Shown piece by piece: positions 7,879-16,055 of a DNA stretch of 64,000 bases. Position 1 is the first letter of the stretch, and the number at the start of each line of letters is the position of its first letter. The translations under genes and the position numbers were made by a program. Source of the DNA: Sphingomonas xanthus (GTDB lineage: Bacteria > Pseudomonadota > Alphaproteobacteria > Sphingomonadales > Sphingomonadaceae); assembly GCF_007998985.1 (NCBI RefSeq), contig NZ_CP041659.1, forward strand, positions 2,163,319 through 2,227,318, in the 5' to 3' direction. The notes under the pieces were generated by a model. The model ran no database searches and had not been told where the DNA came from. It saw only the letters and a program-made list of their open reading frames with translations.

Positions 7879-9939
7879 ATGAAAACTCGCTTCATCGCCG
7901 CGGCGGCGGGAAACCCCACATTCCCGCCGCCGCATCACGCGAATGGGGCAGGCGGGGTGTTGTGGATGTACCAGATCAAACGCTGGGCCAATATTGACTA
8001 CCGACTTGCTCCTAAAGCGGGAGAAAGCTGGGCCGACGAGGCGTTCTATCTCCTGGCGGGCCGCCTGGTTCACCTTTACCTCGTGGTCCTTGGCACGATG
8101 TGGGTTTGTGCCTTCCGCTTCCTCGCAACGGTGCCGCCTGCACTCGGGATCGGTGCTCCTACCGCCTTCACGCTCCTGATCGTCGGCCGGCTACTGTTCT
8201 GGCGCCGCCTCAGCGCTCGTCGGTCTGACCCTACCGCTATCCGCAGCAGCATCCAGCAGCTCCAGATCTTTGGCCCGTTAGTCGGTCTTCTGGTCGTTGG
8301 CTGGGCCATGGCTGTGTACGGTTACGGCGACGCCCCCCAGAAGGACATGGTTCACTTCCTGACGTTGACCTGCGGGATGTTTGCGGTGCTTTGCCTCGGC
8401 GCCACGCCCTTTGCCGGCTCTCTTGTGGCCTGCTCAGTGATCGTACCGTCAAGCATGGTGTATTTCTTTGAGAGCCATCCCAACAGCTTGTCAGTGGGGA
8501 TCATTCAGCTCGTTGTATTTCTCATCGTCGTGCGGGTGGCCTTTTCCTATCAAAGAAACTTCCTGTGCCTGTCCGAGGCGCGCCGCCAAAGCGCCGAACG
8601 GGCGCAGGCAAATCATCTCCGTGCAGAGATAAGTGACCATCTGGCTTCGACCGATCCCTTGACCGGGTTGCTGAACAGGCGCGCCTTTTTGGCCGCGTTG
8701 GAGGGTCAAATCGCATCGCCGCGATCATCTATTCAACTCGCGATGATCGATCTTGATGGCTTCAAGGACATCAATGACTCTCTGGGACATGCGGCAGGAG
8801 ACGTACTCTTGCAGGTGCTCTCCAATCGCCTGGTGTCGGTTTACCCGGGTGCTGGCGTTGGCCGGCTTGGCGGCGATGAGTTCGCGATCCTTTTTGACGC
8901 AGGCAGTGATGTCGACCGCAGTGATCTGGTGAAGCTGGCTGAGAAGCTAAGCGTCCCGGTCGTTCATGAGCAGATGAAGTATAGCGTCAGTGCCTCGATA
9001 GGACTTTTGAAGGCGGCGAATAGCGATCTGACGGTTGCGTCTTGTCTCGAGCGAGCAGACCACGCCATGTACGCGGCCAAGCAGCAAGCAGGGCCATCGG
9101 TGGTCGTCTATGGCGAGCGGCTCGATAGGCAGCTTCGCAACCGCCAAAAACTCCTTGGGACAATTTCCCGGCCGGGCTTCGAAGAGTATTTGTCGCTGGC
9201 TTACCAGCCCATCGTCGACACGAAATCGAGCGCTTGCGTGGGAATCGAAGCGCTAGCCCGGTGGAATTCGCCCGGCCTCGAGTCTCTTGGCGCTGCGGAG
9301 TTCATTGCGACCGCCGAGAGCTGTGGCCAGATGCACGAAGTGACACGCGCAATCGTCGCCAAGGCAGTGAAAGAATGCCCGGCGTGGGAGAGCGGCGGTT
9401 CCCTGTTTCTCAATATTAGTGGCCGCGACCTGATGGTTGAAGAATCGATGGACTTCTTGGCGACCACGATCGTCGAGGCCGGATGCATGCCGGAACATAT
9501 CGTATTCGAGATCACCGAGACGGCGCTTATCAATGTCGAAGCTGCCGTTTCATCGATGCGCAGGCTAGGCGAGAGGGGATTCCGCTTTGCCCTGGATGAC
9601 TTTGGATCGGGACAATCCAGTTTGAGCCGGGTTCATCGCCTGCCGATCGACGTACTGAAAATCGATGGCGCGTTCATCGAAAACATCGTCGACGATCCCA
9701 GGTGCCGAGCGGCCGTCGGCACCGTCCTCGAACTGGCGAGGCAGATGCAGGTTGATTGCGTGGTTGAGGGTATCGAAAGCGGCGAGCAATCCGTTCATGC
9801 CGCGCGTTTGGGCGCCCGCCTGATGCAGGGCTATTACTTCGCCAGGCCGAGTTCGGCATTGGACGCGCTCCAAGCCCTCAGCGGGATGCCTGGCAGCAAT
9901 CTAGCTGCCGGTTTGCCGCAACTTCGGGTTGCGGGTTAG
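7879..9939 (+). CDS. Membrane GGDEF-EAL cyclic-di-GMP enzyme
   Basis: A 686-residue (from ATG 7879) or 657-residue (from ATG 7966, better ribosome site) protein. The N-terminal third holds about five or six membrane segments (LVHLYLVVLGTMWVCAF, FGPLVGLLVVGWAMAV, HFLTLTCGMFAVLCLGA, VGIIQLVVFLIVV). A GGDEF domain follows (DPLTGLLNRRAF, RLGGDEFAIL) with an intact active motif and no RxxD inhibitory site. The EAL domain keeps EALARW, FLNISG, EITETA, DDFGSG, the Lys of LKID and GIES, so phosphodiesterase activity is expected. Which activity dominates cannot be told. It is organised like the protein at 28386-30356. It follows the pilus operon, which suggests control of attachment. Confidence 0.9.
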   Translation: MKTRFIAAAAGNPTFPPPHHANGAGGVLWMYQIKRWANIDYRLAPKAGESWADEAFYLLAGRLVHLYLVVLGTMWVCAFRFLATVPPALGIGAPTAFTLLIVGRLLFWRRLSARRSDPTAIRSSIQQLQIFGPLVGLLVVGWAMAVYGYGDAPQKDMVHFLTLTCGMFAVLCLGATPFAGSLVACSVIVPSSMVYFFESHPNSLSVGIIQLVVFLIVVRVAFSYQRNFLCLSEARRQSAERAQANHLRAEISDHLASTDPLTGLLNRRAFLAALEGQIASPRSSIQLAMIDLDGFKDINDSLGHAAGDVLLQVLSNRLVSVYPGAGVGRLGGDEFAILFDAGSDVDRSDLVKLAEKLSVPVVHEQMKYSVSASIGLLKAANSDLTVASCLERADHAMYAAKQQAGPSVVVYGERLDRQLRNRQKLLGTISRPGFEEYLSLAYQPIVDTKSSACVGIEALARWNSPGLESLGAAEFIATAESCGQMHEVTRAIVAKAVKECPAWESGGSLFLNISGRDLMVEESMDFLATTIVEAGCMPEHIVFEITETALINVEAAVSSMRRLGERGFRFALDDFGSGQSSLSRVHRLPIDVLKIDGAFIENIVDDPRCRAAVGTVLELARQMQVDCVVEGIESGEQSVHAARLGARLMQGYYFARPSSALDALQALSGMPGSNLAAGLPQLRVAG

Positions 9940-10107
9940 CCATCACCAGAAAAATTTCCGGTTATCCATTGCGCCGCCGGTCCGACCGTGCCAGTTTTTC
10001 GTTGGACGGACGGCAATGATCGTGGCTCAGCGCCGCGACTTTGAGGCTATTGCGGAGTAGGATGAACATCTTGACTGGCTCAGTCGTTGTCGCTTGGTGA
10101 GGCGACA

Positions 10108-10749
10108 ATGAACAGCAGAGGTCCGGTGTATGTCGTAGACGACAACATCGACATGTGCCTTTCTTTGAAGGCACTTCTCGAGGCATGCGAATTCGAAGTA
10201 GATACGTTTAATTCTCCGACACTATTCTTGGAGGCAATTGAACGCCTGGAGCCAGGCGTTGTCTTGCTAGACCTTAGGATGCCTGAAATGAGCGGGCTCG
10301 AGGTCCTCGCCCAGATGAACGGCTTTGTGGAACGCTTTCCAGTCATCTTTATCACCGCGCACGGCGAGATTGATGTGGCCGTCAAGGCGATCAAAATGGG
10401 CGCCAAGGACTTTCTGCAAAAACCCTTTGATGATGACGCGCTGATCGGGGTCATCGAGCAGGAGATGAGCGGGCTTCAATCAAATGGCGATGTGGGGACG
10501 ACCTCGGAAACGCCCAGGCTGCACAGTCTCTCACCGCGCGAACGAGAAGTTGTCGAGGCGCTCGCGCAGGGCCTGCCAAACAAGGTGATAGCTAACCGGC
10601 TGGGCCTCAGTGTGCGTACAGTCGAGATGCATCGCGCGCGAGCCATGAGTCGTCTTCAATGTCGTACGTTTGCGGATCTGCTACGCGTGGTACTTCGGCA
10701 AGGAGGCGAGACGCCTCAGGGGCGAGAGTTCGGGTCGACCGCTGAGTGA
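10108..10749 (+). CDS. FixJ/NarL-type response regulator
   Basis: A 213-residue two-domain regulator. The ATG at 10108 is chosen over the upstream TTG. The receiver domain shows VVDDN, the phospho-acceptor Asp in VVLLDLRMPEMSG, the Thr of FITAHG and the Lys of LQKPF. The LuxR-type helix-turn-helix follows (LSPREREVVEALAQG, NKVIANRLGLSVRTVEMHRA). The FixJ-like layout and the FixL-type kinase encoded at 11448 suggest a two-component pair, although a winged-helix gene on the other strand lies between them. The 3' end overlaps the end of a small antisense frame at 10607-10909. Confidence 0.92.
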   Translation: MNSRGPVYVVDDNIDMCLSLKALLEACEFEVDTFNSPTLFLEAIERLEPGVVLLDLRMPEMSGLEVLAQMNGFVERFPVIFITAHGEIDVAVKAIKMGAKDFLQKPFDDDALIGVIEQEMSGLQSNGDVGTTSETPRLHSLSPREREVVEALAQGLPNKVIANRLGLSVRTVEMHRARAMSRLQCRTFADLLRVVLRQGGETPQGREFGSTAE

Positions 10750-10909
10750 CTGCTGCGGATTCGGCTGGATAGCGCGGCTTGCACAAAGACAACATCGACA
10801 GATAATGGTCCGCGAGCTTTAGCTGCATGGCGCGGTGCCTCGGCGTCCTTGCGCTTTCGACGGCGATTAGCGCGATTTCCAGCCTGAGCTGCCAATAGGC
10901 CTGGCTCAT
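10607..10909 (-). CDS. Possible small protein coupled to the winged-helix gene
   Basis: A 100-residue frame whose ATG overlaps the stop of the upstream winged-helix gene (ATGA), a sign of translational coupling. The first half (MSQAYWQLRLEIALIAVESA, then MQLKLADHYLSMLSL) looks like an amphipathic helical protein. It faintly recalls the 65-residue protein at 14450, in which a small helical protein lies near the other paralogue. The last 140 bases lie antisense within the FixJ-like gene, so the C-terminus may be non-functional. No family recognised. Confidence 0.4.
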   Translation of the reverse strand: MSQAYWQLRLEIALIAVESARTPRHRAMQLKLADHYLSMLSLCKPRYPAESAAVTQRSTRTLAPEASRLLAEVPRVADPQTYDIEDDSWLARDASRLYAH

Positions 10910-11361
10910 TGCGGGGATGGCATTAGCGCGTGGATCCCGCGCAGGTAATCACGCATCTGCATTGCCGCTTCAGGGGAAAGCTCGATAATCTTGCGCCGGG
11001 CATCGGTCGTATCATCGAGCCGTCGCAACAGACCCTGGTCGGTCATCAACTTGATCCAGCGAAGTGCAGTGGTTTGAGGCACGTTCGCGCCAACACAAAG
11101 GCTCGATACCGTGACACGGCGTTGCTGTAATTCAGCCATGTAAAGATCAAGAAGAATATCCCAAGCCGGATCAGCGAAAAGCACGTCGTCGAAGAACGAT
11201 GTACGAAGCCGACGCGTCCGAAGGATGGTGTCGACCATCCGACATTGTTCAGCAGCGCTCAAGTCATCGCCGTCGGCACCGGCGCGCGGTGATCGTGAAA
11301 GGGTTGGTGCGATATGCGCCAAGTGGGCGCTAAGGCCGGCAAAAGAACGGGTCACAGACAT
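10906..11361 (-). CDS. Winged-helix (MarR-like) DNA-binding protein, paralogue A
   Basis: A 151-residue regulator. The core, FADPAWDILLDLYMAELQQR then VSSLCVGANVPQTTALRWI and MTDQGLLRRLDDTTDARRK, is a winged helix-turn-helix with recognition helix PQTTALRWI and a basic wing. It is clearly paralogous to the protein at 14899-15384 (DLFGEPAWDMLLALYI, PPTTALRWIDTLIE, ARKVPNPRDARS). The N-terminus is a variable linker with no sensor domain. The promoter side contains GGACCGAAAA at 11393-11402, 32 bases from the start, matching half of the palindrome found before paralogue B and the pilus operon, so autoregulation is plausible. Confidence 0.8.
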   Translation of the reverse strand: MSVTRSFAGLSAHLAHIAPTLSRSPRAGADGDDLSAAEQCRMVDTILRTRRLRTSFFDDVLFADPAWDILLDLYMAELQQRRVTVSSLCVGANVPQTTALRWIKLMTDQGLLRRLDDTTDARRKIIELSPEAAMQMRDYLRGIHALMPSPQ

Positions 11362-11392
11362 ACTCCACTTTATGACTCGGCGATGTCAATGT

Positions 11393-11402
11393 GGACCGAA
11401 AA
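11393..11402. promoter_or_regulatory. GGWCCGAAAW half-site before winged-helix paralogue A
   Basis: GGACCGAAAA, about 30 bases upstream of the start at 11361. It matches GGTCCGAAAT, the first ten bases of the palindromes at 3484 and 14801, apart from A/T changes. Confidence 0.4.
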
Positions 11403-11447
11403 TCCTCGCGGATAAATATCGCGATACTACTACGGTAGTCATACGGT

Positions 11448-13565
11448 ATGATGGATCGACCCAATGATGGTTATGGTGCCCCATTAACTTCGACGGGATC
11501 CAATATGGATCGAGACACGCGACTTCCAACGGCCATAGCCTCATCGACACAATCGCGATGGGTGGTCATCGTCGCGGCTGTAGCGGGAATTTTAGCCCTC
11601 TTGGCCGTTGCGGTCAGTCAGGCCAACTATCAGCGTGTGCAGGCAGAAGAGACGGCTGTCGAAAGTAACCGGGCACGCGTGATCGCCTTCGAGCAGTTTG
11701 TCCTGCGAACGCTGGAAGCGGCTGAACTCGCGACCCAACATCTTGTCGAGCATGTCCTGGACCGCGTCCCCGATGATGCAACGCTGCTGTCACGGCTCAA
11801 GCATGACCAGACAGCTGCCATGCCACTTTTCTCAGGTATCGTGATCAGTCCTGATGGCCGCAATCCGGTTTTCAGCGGCATCGAACGGGTGCCTTCTTCT
11901 ACCCTTGACGAGATGGATCGGGTCTCGCGGTCAAGTCGGGGCGGCTTGGTCGTTACTCGTCCGTTGCCAGTTGCAGGCCGGGGCAACCTGGTCGCGGTTG
12001 TCCGCTCAGTCCCTGCTGACCGCGGCGGAGGTTTTGTCGCGGTGCTGATTGAACCTGCCAAGTTCACGGATTTCTCCGTCGGAGTGTCATTTCACAGCGA
12101 GGATCTGATTTCCCTGATTGGCCTCGACGGCATCACCCGGGCTCGACGGCAGGGAAGCATCCATTCGAGTGGCGAAGACGTCAGAAACACTCTCGTCATG
12201 AGAAGGCAGTTCGCAAGGCCTAACGGGACATATCTGGGCCCCAGTGTCCTGGATGGCACCTGGAGATATTTTTCGCACCGCCGCATCCCTAAGTACCAAC
12301 TCTTTGCAACGAGTGGCACATCTCTCGCGGTCGTCAGGGAACGGATTGAACAATGGCAGATAGTTCGACTTTCGATACTTATTGCCTTGGTCCTGGCTAT
12401 TTGCGCAGCGAGCTTCGCGCTGCTGACGTCGATGGATCGTCGCCAGCGTCGGCTGAACAAGATAATGGCGGCAAATATCCGGTTGAACGAGGCGCAACGC
12501 ATTGGGAAGATCGGTGACTGGGACTATTTTCCAGGAGAGGACCGGCTTCATTGGTCAGATAATTTGCGGGCCATGTACGGCCGGGATGAATCGGAAACCG
12601 TTTCGAAATTGGGCGATATCGCTGAATATTCGGACTCGCGCGATATTAGCCGGGTAACGGGGGAGATCCGAAAGGTTCTCGAGACCGGAGCAACTCGTAG
12701 TTACGAATTAAATGCGCGAATGCGCGACGGAACTCTCAGTGCGCGTCGCATCATCGCAGCCCCCGTTTACAATGACAGTGGTGAAATCATCGGTGTGCAC
12801 GGCATCGATCAGGATGTCACCGGCGAGGTCAACCTGCGCCGCGCGGAAGAGCGCCTACAGGAAATCGCTCGGCTTGATTCCATGGGCGCGTTGGCGGCGA
12901 CATTAGCTCATGAGCTAAACCAGCCGCTGGGCAGTGCGACGAACTATCTGGCGGCTGCCAAGCGCAGATTAGGCATGAACAGCCCGAAGGAGGTTATTGA
13001 GGGTCTCGTTCGGGACGCGTTGAGGCAGCTTCATCATCTGAGCAAAATCATCGAGAGCGCGCGAGACCTGGTCAAGCATGATGCCGCGATCGAGGAAGTG
13101 GCATCAGTGCCCGAGATACTGGCCTCGGTTGTCGAGCTGCTCCGCTCGATCCGGAAAGGCCGAAGGACCATTATTGAAACCTATGTTGAGCCCGACGCCC
13201 AAGAGGTTTGGGCGAACGTCGCGCAATTGAAACAGGTTTTGTTCAACCTCGGCAGGAACGGCATTGAGGCCCTGGCGGATAGTGATGAGCCGAAGCTTGT
13301 CTTCACCGCTCAGGCTACTTCGGACGGGTGGCAGTTTTGCGTTACTGACAACGGACCGGGGATGCCTGAGGACTTTGATCCGTTCGCCACCTTGACGACC
13401 AACAAGAAAGAGGGGTTAGGGCTGGGGTTGTCCATTTGCCGGACGATCATCGAGGCTCACGGAGGCAGGATCTGGGTCGACAAAAGCAGCGCGAGGGGGA
13501 CGACTGTTTGCTTCTTCATCTCGTCGCAAAGCAGTCGACTGGAAGTGGCAAACGAGCCAGCGTAG
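11448..13565 (+). CDS. Membrane sensor histidine kinase with PAS domain (FixL-like)
   Basis: A 705-residue hybrid-free kinase. A first membrane segment (VVIVAAVAGILALLAVAV) and a second near residue 305 (LSILIALVLAICAASFALL) bracket a periplasmic sensor of about 250 residues with a Cache-like feel. A PAS domain follows (IGDWDYFPGEDRLHWSDNL to IGVHGIDQDVTG). The kinase core has H-box AHELNQPLGSATN, N-box NLGRNGIEAL, G1 DNGPGMP and G2 GLGLGLSI. HELNQPL is typical of FixL/DctB-type kinases that signal to FixJ- or NtrC-like regulators. Start could also be ATG 11451 or 11505. The phosphatase gene begins 34 bases downstream. Confidence 0.92.
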   Translation: MMDRPNDGYGAPLTSTGSNMDRDTRLPTAIASSTQSRWVVIVAAVAGILALLAVAVSQANYQRVQAEETAVESNRARVIAFEQFVLRTLEAAELATQHLVEHVLDRVPDDATLLSRLKHDQTAAMPLFSGIVISPDGRNPVFSGIERVPSSTLDEMDRVSRSSRGGLVVTRPLPVAGRGNLVAVVRSVPADRGGGFVAVLIEPAKFTDFSVGVSFHSEDLISLIGLDGITRARRQGSIHSSGEDVRNTLVMRRQFARPNGTYLGPSVLDGTWRYFSHRRIPKYQLFATSGTSLAVVRERIEQWQIVRLSILIALVLAICAASFALLTSMDRRQRRLNKIMAANIRLNEAQRIGKIGDWDYFPGEDRLHWSDNLRAMYGRDESETVSKLGDIAEYSDSRDISRVTGEIRKVLETGATRSYELNARMRDGTLSARRIIAAPVYNDSGEIIGVHGIDQDVTGEVNLRRAEERLQEIARLDSMGALAATLAHELNQPLGSATNYLAAAKRRLGMNSPKEVIEGLVRDALRQLHHLSKIIESARDLVKHDAAIEEVASVPEILASVVELLRSIRKGRRTIIETYVEPDAQEVWANVAQLKQVLFNLGRNGIEALADSDEPKLVFTAQATSDGWQFCVTDNGPGMPEDFDPFATLTTNKKEGLGLGLSICRTIIEAHGGRIWVDKSSARGTTVCFFISSQSSRLEVANEPA

Positions 13566-13599
13566 AGACGTTCCTCCCCAATCCCGGTAAGATAACCGC

Positions 13600-14367
13600 G
13601 TGTCGTTCAGTTTCCCCTTTTTCTCTCGTCCCAAACGGTCTTTATCTCCCAAGCCACGCGTGCCCGAAGGGCTGCGCGTTTACGCAATCGGTGACGTGCA
13701 CGGCTCATTACGGCACCTTGAAGCGCTCCTGAGCGCCATCGCCGAGGATCTAAGACGGCGTCCGGCTACTGCGCATCTCGTTTTCCTGGGTGACCTAGTC
13801 GATAGAGGTCCCGCCACCGCTGGCGTTATCGAACGGGTAATGGCTGATCTACCGGGCGACGCCGCCAGCTTTCTTTGCGGAAACCATGAAGAAGTGATGC
13901 TCGCCTGCTATGACGGCGAGCCGGATTCCTGCGAAAAATGGCTACAATATGGTGGGCTCCAGACCCTGGAGAGCTATGGGATTACAAGGTCTGAAATTTT
14001 CAGCCGGGCTGCCGATATTCCGGCTCTCATGCGGGAGTGCATCCCTCGGCATCACATCGAATTTTTGCGGGGCTTTGATAATTATGTCGTCCTTGGTGAC
14101 TACGCATTCGTCCACGCGGGCATTCGGCCGGGACGGGCAATCGAGGACCAGGATGTAGCTGACCTGCGCTGGATAAGGAGTGGTTTTCTCGACGATCAGA
14201 CCAATCACGGTTTCACGATCGTGCACGGTCACACCATTGTGCCCAAGATTGAGGTCCGTTCGAACCGGATTGCTGTCGATACCGGTTGTTACCAGAGCGG
14301 AATTCTGTCGGCGCTTGTTTTGGAGGGGATAAAAAAGGGGACATTGATCGTTAGGCGGGGGCCGTGA
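13600..14367 (+). CDS. PrpE/ApaH-like metallophosphoesterase
   Basis: A 255-residue calcineurin-like phosphatase with a complete metal-ligand set: GDVHG, GDLVDRGP, GNHEE, VHAGIRPG and HGHT. These match the bacterial serine/threonine phosphatase (PrpA/PrpE, PP1-like) family; Ap4A hydrolase activity is an alternative. No signal peptide is evident, so it is probably cytoplasmic. The start is GTG 13600. It lies 34 bases after the kinase gene in the same direction and may be co-transcribed. Substrate unknown. Confidence 0.88.
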   Translation: MSFSFPFFSRPKRSLSPKPRVPEGLRVYAIGDVHGSLRHLEALLSAIAEDLRRRPATAHLVFLGDLVDRGPATAGVIERVMADLPGDAASFLCGNHEEVMLACYDGEPDSCEKWLQYGGLQTLESYGITRSEIFSRAADIPALMRECIPRHHIEFLRGFDNYVVLGDYAFVHAGIRPGRAIEDQDVADLRWIRSGFLDDQTNHGFTIVHGHTIVPKIEVRSNRIAVDTGCYQSGILSALVLEGIKKGTLIVRRGP

Positions 14368-14449
14368 CGGCTTATGTTCAGATTGGTCAGTAATTAGCTA
14401 TTATTTAAGTTATAGCCGCTATATAATTGACCGGTGCGAGGGGGGAATA

Positions 14450-14647
14450 ATGAGCGACAACCTGGCCTGTTTGTCAGACCAAGACGGGCGGCTGCCTGCG
14501 CTTGCTTTAAGCCACATGATGCAGGCACTTGAGTTCCTGGATAGGGACCCAGCGCTGCCTGGAATTATCGGCGCTCGCCTTCAACATGCGATCGATACTC
14601 TGTGCGATGAGTGCGGCCTGGAAACACCGACGCCCCTGATTTTTTAA
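14450..14647 (+). CDS. Small helical protein of unknown function
   Basis: A 65-residue acidic protein (MSDNLACLSDQDGRLP, then LALSHMMQALEFLDRD and GARLQHAIDTLCDECG). A strong purine-rich ribosome site (GAGGGGGGAATA) precedes ATG 14450, and a clear Rho-independent terminator follows at 14721, so the gene looks genuine. The upstream 80 bases are A+T-rich with a TATAAT at about 14422. Two predicted amphipathic helices and three Cys are visible. Not recognised; possibly a regulatory partner of neighbouring signalling proteins. Confidence 0.65.
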   Translation: MSDNLACLSDQDGRLPALALSHMMQALEFLDRDPALPGIIGARLQHAIDTLCDECGLETPTPLIF

Positions 14648-14720
14648 GACCCCAGTTCGCAAAGATCGGGGATTTATTACCGGAACCCGCCGACGGGCTA
14701 CAGCGTGCCGAAACGCTACA

Positions 14721-14752
14721 GGCGACCGCTCAGTTTGAGCGGTCGCCTTTTT
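14721..14752 (+). terminator. Rho-independent terminator
   Basis: A perfect 11-bp stem, GGCGACCGCTC with GAGCGGTCGCC, around the five-base loop AGTTT, followed by five T. It terminates the small gene at 14450-14647. Confidence 0.93.
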
Positions 14753-14800
14753 CCCGCCCGCCGAAAGCAGTTACGCTCAGATATTTTCCCAAAACAGACC

Positions 14801-14815
14801 GGTCCGAAATGGACC
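14801..14815. promoter_or_regulatory. Perfect 15-bp palindrome before winged-helix paralogue B
   Basis: GGTCC-GAAAT-GGACC, identical over all 15 bases to the site at 3484-3498. It lies 83 bases before the ATG at 14899. A second inverted repeat, AATAACC-N8-GGTTATT at about 14848-14869, lies closer to the start and may be another operator. Confidence 0.6.
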
Positions 14816-14898
14816 AAATGGTTACGATTTAGTTCAAAGCTACGGTAATAACCTCCAGCTCGGTTATTCATTTGGGCCCATCGGCCTTGGAGGATATT

Positions 14899-15384
14899 AT
14901 GAGCGCACGGCACGAGTTTGGTCAGCACAGCCATCTGGACCGTATCTCTTCCTCTGATCTCGAGGCAGCAGCTCGCATCATCCGGTCTGTCAGCCAGATC
15001 GTTGAAGGTGCCCAGCCTACCAAGGTTTCTCACCCTGATACGACGGTCCTGGGGCTGGCCAAGAAGCTCAAGGGTATTCGGGCGATCAGGAATCAAGCTT
15101 ACCCCGCGGACCTTTTTGGCGAGCCGGCTTGGGACATGCTGCTGGCCCTATATATCGGGCGCTGCGAACAATATCGGATGAAAATCACGGCCCTGACGAT
15201 GGAAAGTCATGTGCCGCCGACTACGGCCCTTCGCTGGATCGATACGCTCATCGAGCGGAACTATGCGAGGAAGGTCCCCAATCCTCGGGATGCGCGCTCG
15301 ACTTTCGTGGAAATGACGGATGAGGCGTTCGACCAAATGACGGACACTCTTAAAGCCATACTAAGCCGCGAAACCTGGAGATAA
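14899..15384 (+). CDS. Winged-helix (MarR-like) DNA-binding protein, paralogue B
   Basis: A 161-residue regulator. The ATG at 14899 has TTGGAGGATATT directly before it and is preferred to the upstream TTG at 14872. Residues 70-145 form the winged helix (FGEPAWDMLLALYI, VPPTTALRWIDTLIERNYA, basic wing KVPNPRDARS) and align well with the product of 10906-11361. No ligand-binding domain is evident. The leader carries the 15-bp palindrome also found before the pilus operon, so this protein or its paralogue is the first candidate for binding it. Confidence 0.82.
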   Translation: MSARHEFGQHSHLDRISSSDLEAAARIIRSVSQIVEGAQPTKVSHPDTTVLGLAKKLKGIRAIRNQAYPADLFGEPAWDMLLALYIGRCEQYRMKITALTMESHVPPTTALRWIDTLIERNYARKVPNPRDARSTFVEMTDEAFDQMTDTLKAILSRETWR

Positions 15385-15434
15385 TTCGGCTGCCTGCGTG
15401 GTTGGTGTGGAATTGGCGGGTTCGGTGACCAATC

Positions 15435-16055
15435 CTATTCTTTTGGCGGTTCCCATCCATCGGCCAAGGCGATTAGCTGGGCAAGGCCGGTAGCGCCCGT
15501 CTTGAGATTGATGCGGGCCCGGTGGTCTTCAATCGTTTTCGGACTGAGGCCAAGCTCGGCAGCAATGGCCTTGGTCGACAAGCCTCGGATAAGCAAGGCG
15601 AAGACCTGGCGTTCGCGGCGGGTGAGACGAGAAAGCTTCTCGGCCTGAAACCGCTTTTTTGCGCTCCAGGCAACCCCTTCCGCGACGGCGGCGAGAAGCC
15701 GGGCCTGGTCGATTGGTTTTTCCAGATATTCGAGCCCGCCGTAACGACGGATCGCGTCAACGGCATTGGCGGTCGTTGGCCAAGCCGTCATGAAGATAAT
15801 GGCCACGGCGGGGTCAAGGCTCCGCACTCGCTCCGCAAAGCTAAAGCCGTCGAGCTCGCCCATCATTACGTCGGTAATGATGCACGCTGCAGGAGCACCA
15901 GCGTAAGCCGTCAAGAGCTGTTCGGGGCTAACAAATGGTTCGGCACTGTATTTTTGGCGTCGTAGCAAGCGCGCCACTGCGCCGCCGAGATCGGCGTCGT
16001 CGTCGACGACGTAGATAAGCGCATTCCGGTCAGCGTCAGACATTACGATGCTCAT
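15435..16055 (-). CDS. FixJ/NarL-type response regulator, kinase-linked
   Basis: A 206-residue regulator: receiver domain (YVVDDDADLGG, phospho-acceptor Asp in CIITDVMMGELDG, FMTAWP, YLEKPID) and LuxR-type HTH (LTRRERQVFALLIRG, TKAIAAELGLSPKTIEDHRA). It begins inside the last 20 bases of the MASE1 histidine kinase gene, so the two are translationally coupled and form a cognate pair. ATG 16043 is an alternative start. Targets are unknown. Confidence 0.93.
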   Translation of the reverse strand: MSIVMSDADRNALIYVVDDDADLGGAVARLLRRQKYSAEPFVSPEQLLTAYAGAPAACIITDVMMGELDGFSFAERVRSLDPAVAIIFMTAWPTTANAVDAIRRYGGLEYLEKPIDQARLLAAVAEGVAWSAKKRFQAEKLSRLTRRERQVFALLIRGLSTKAIAAELGLSPKTIEDHRARINLKTGATGLAQLIALADGWEPPKE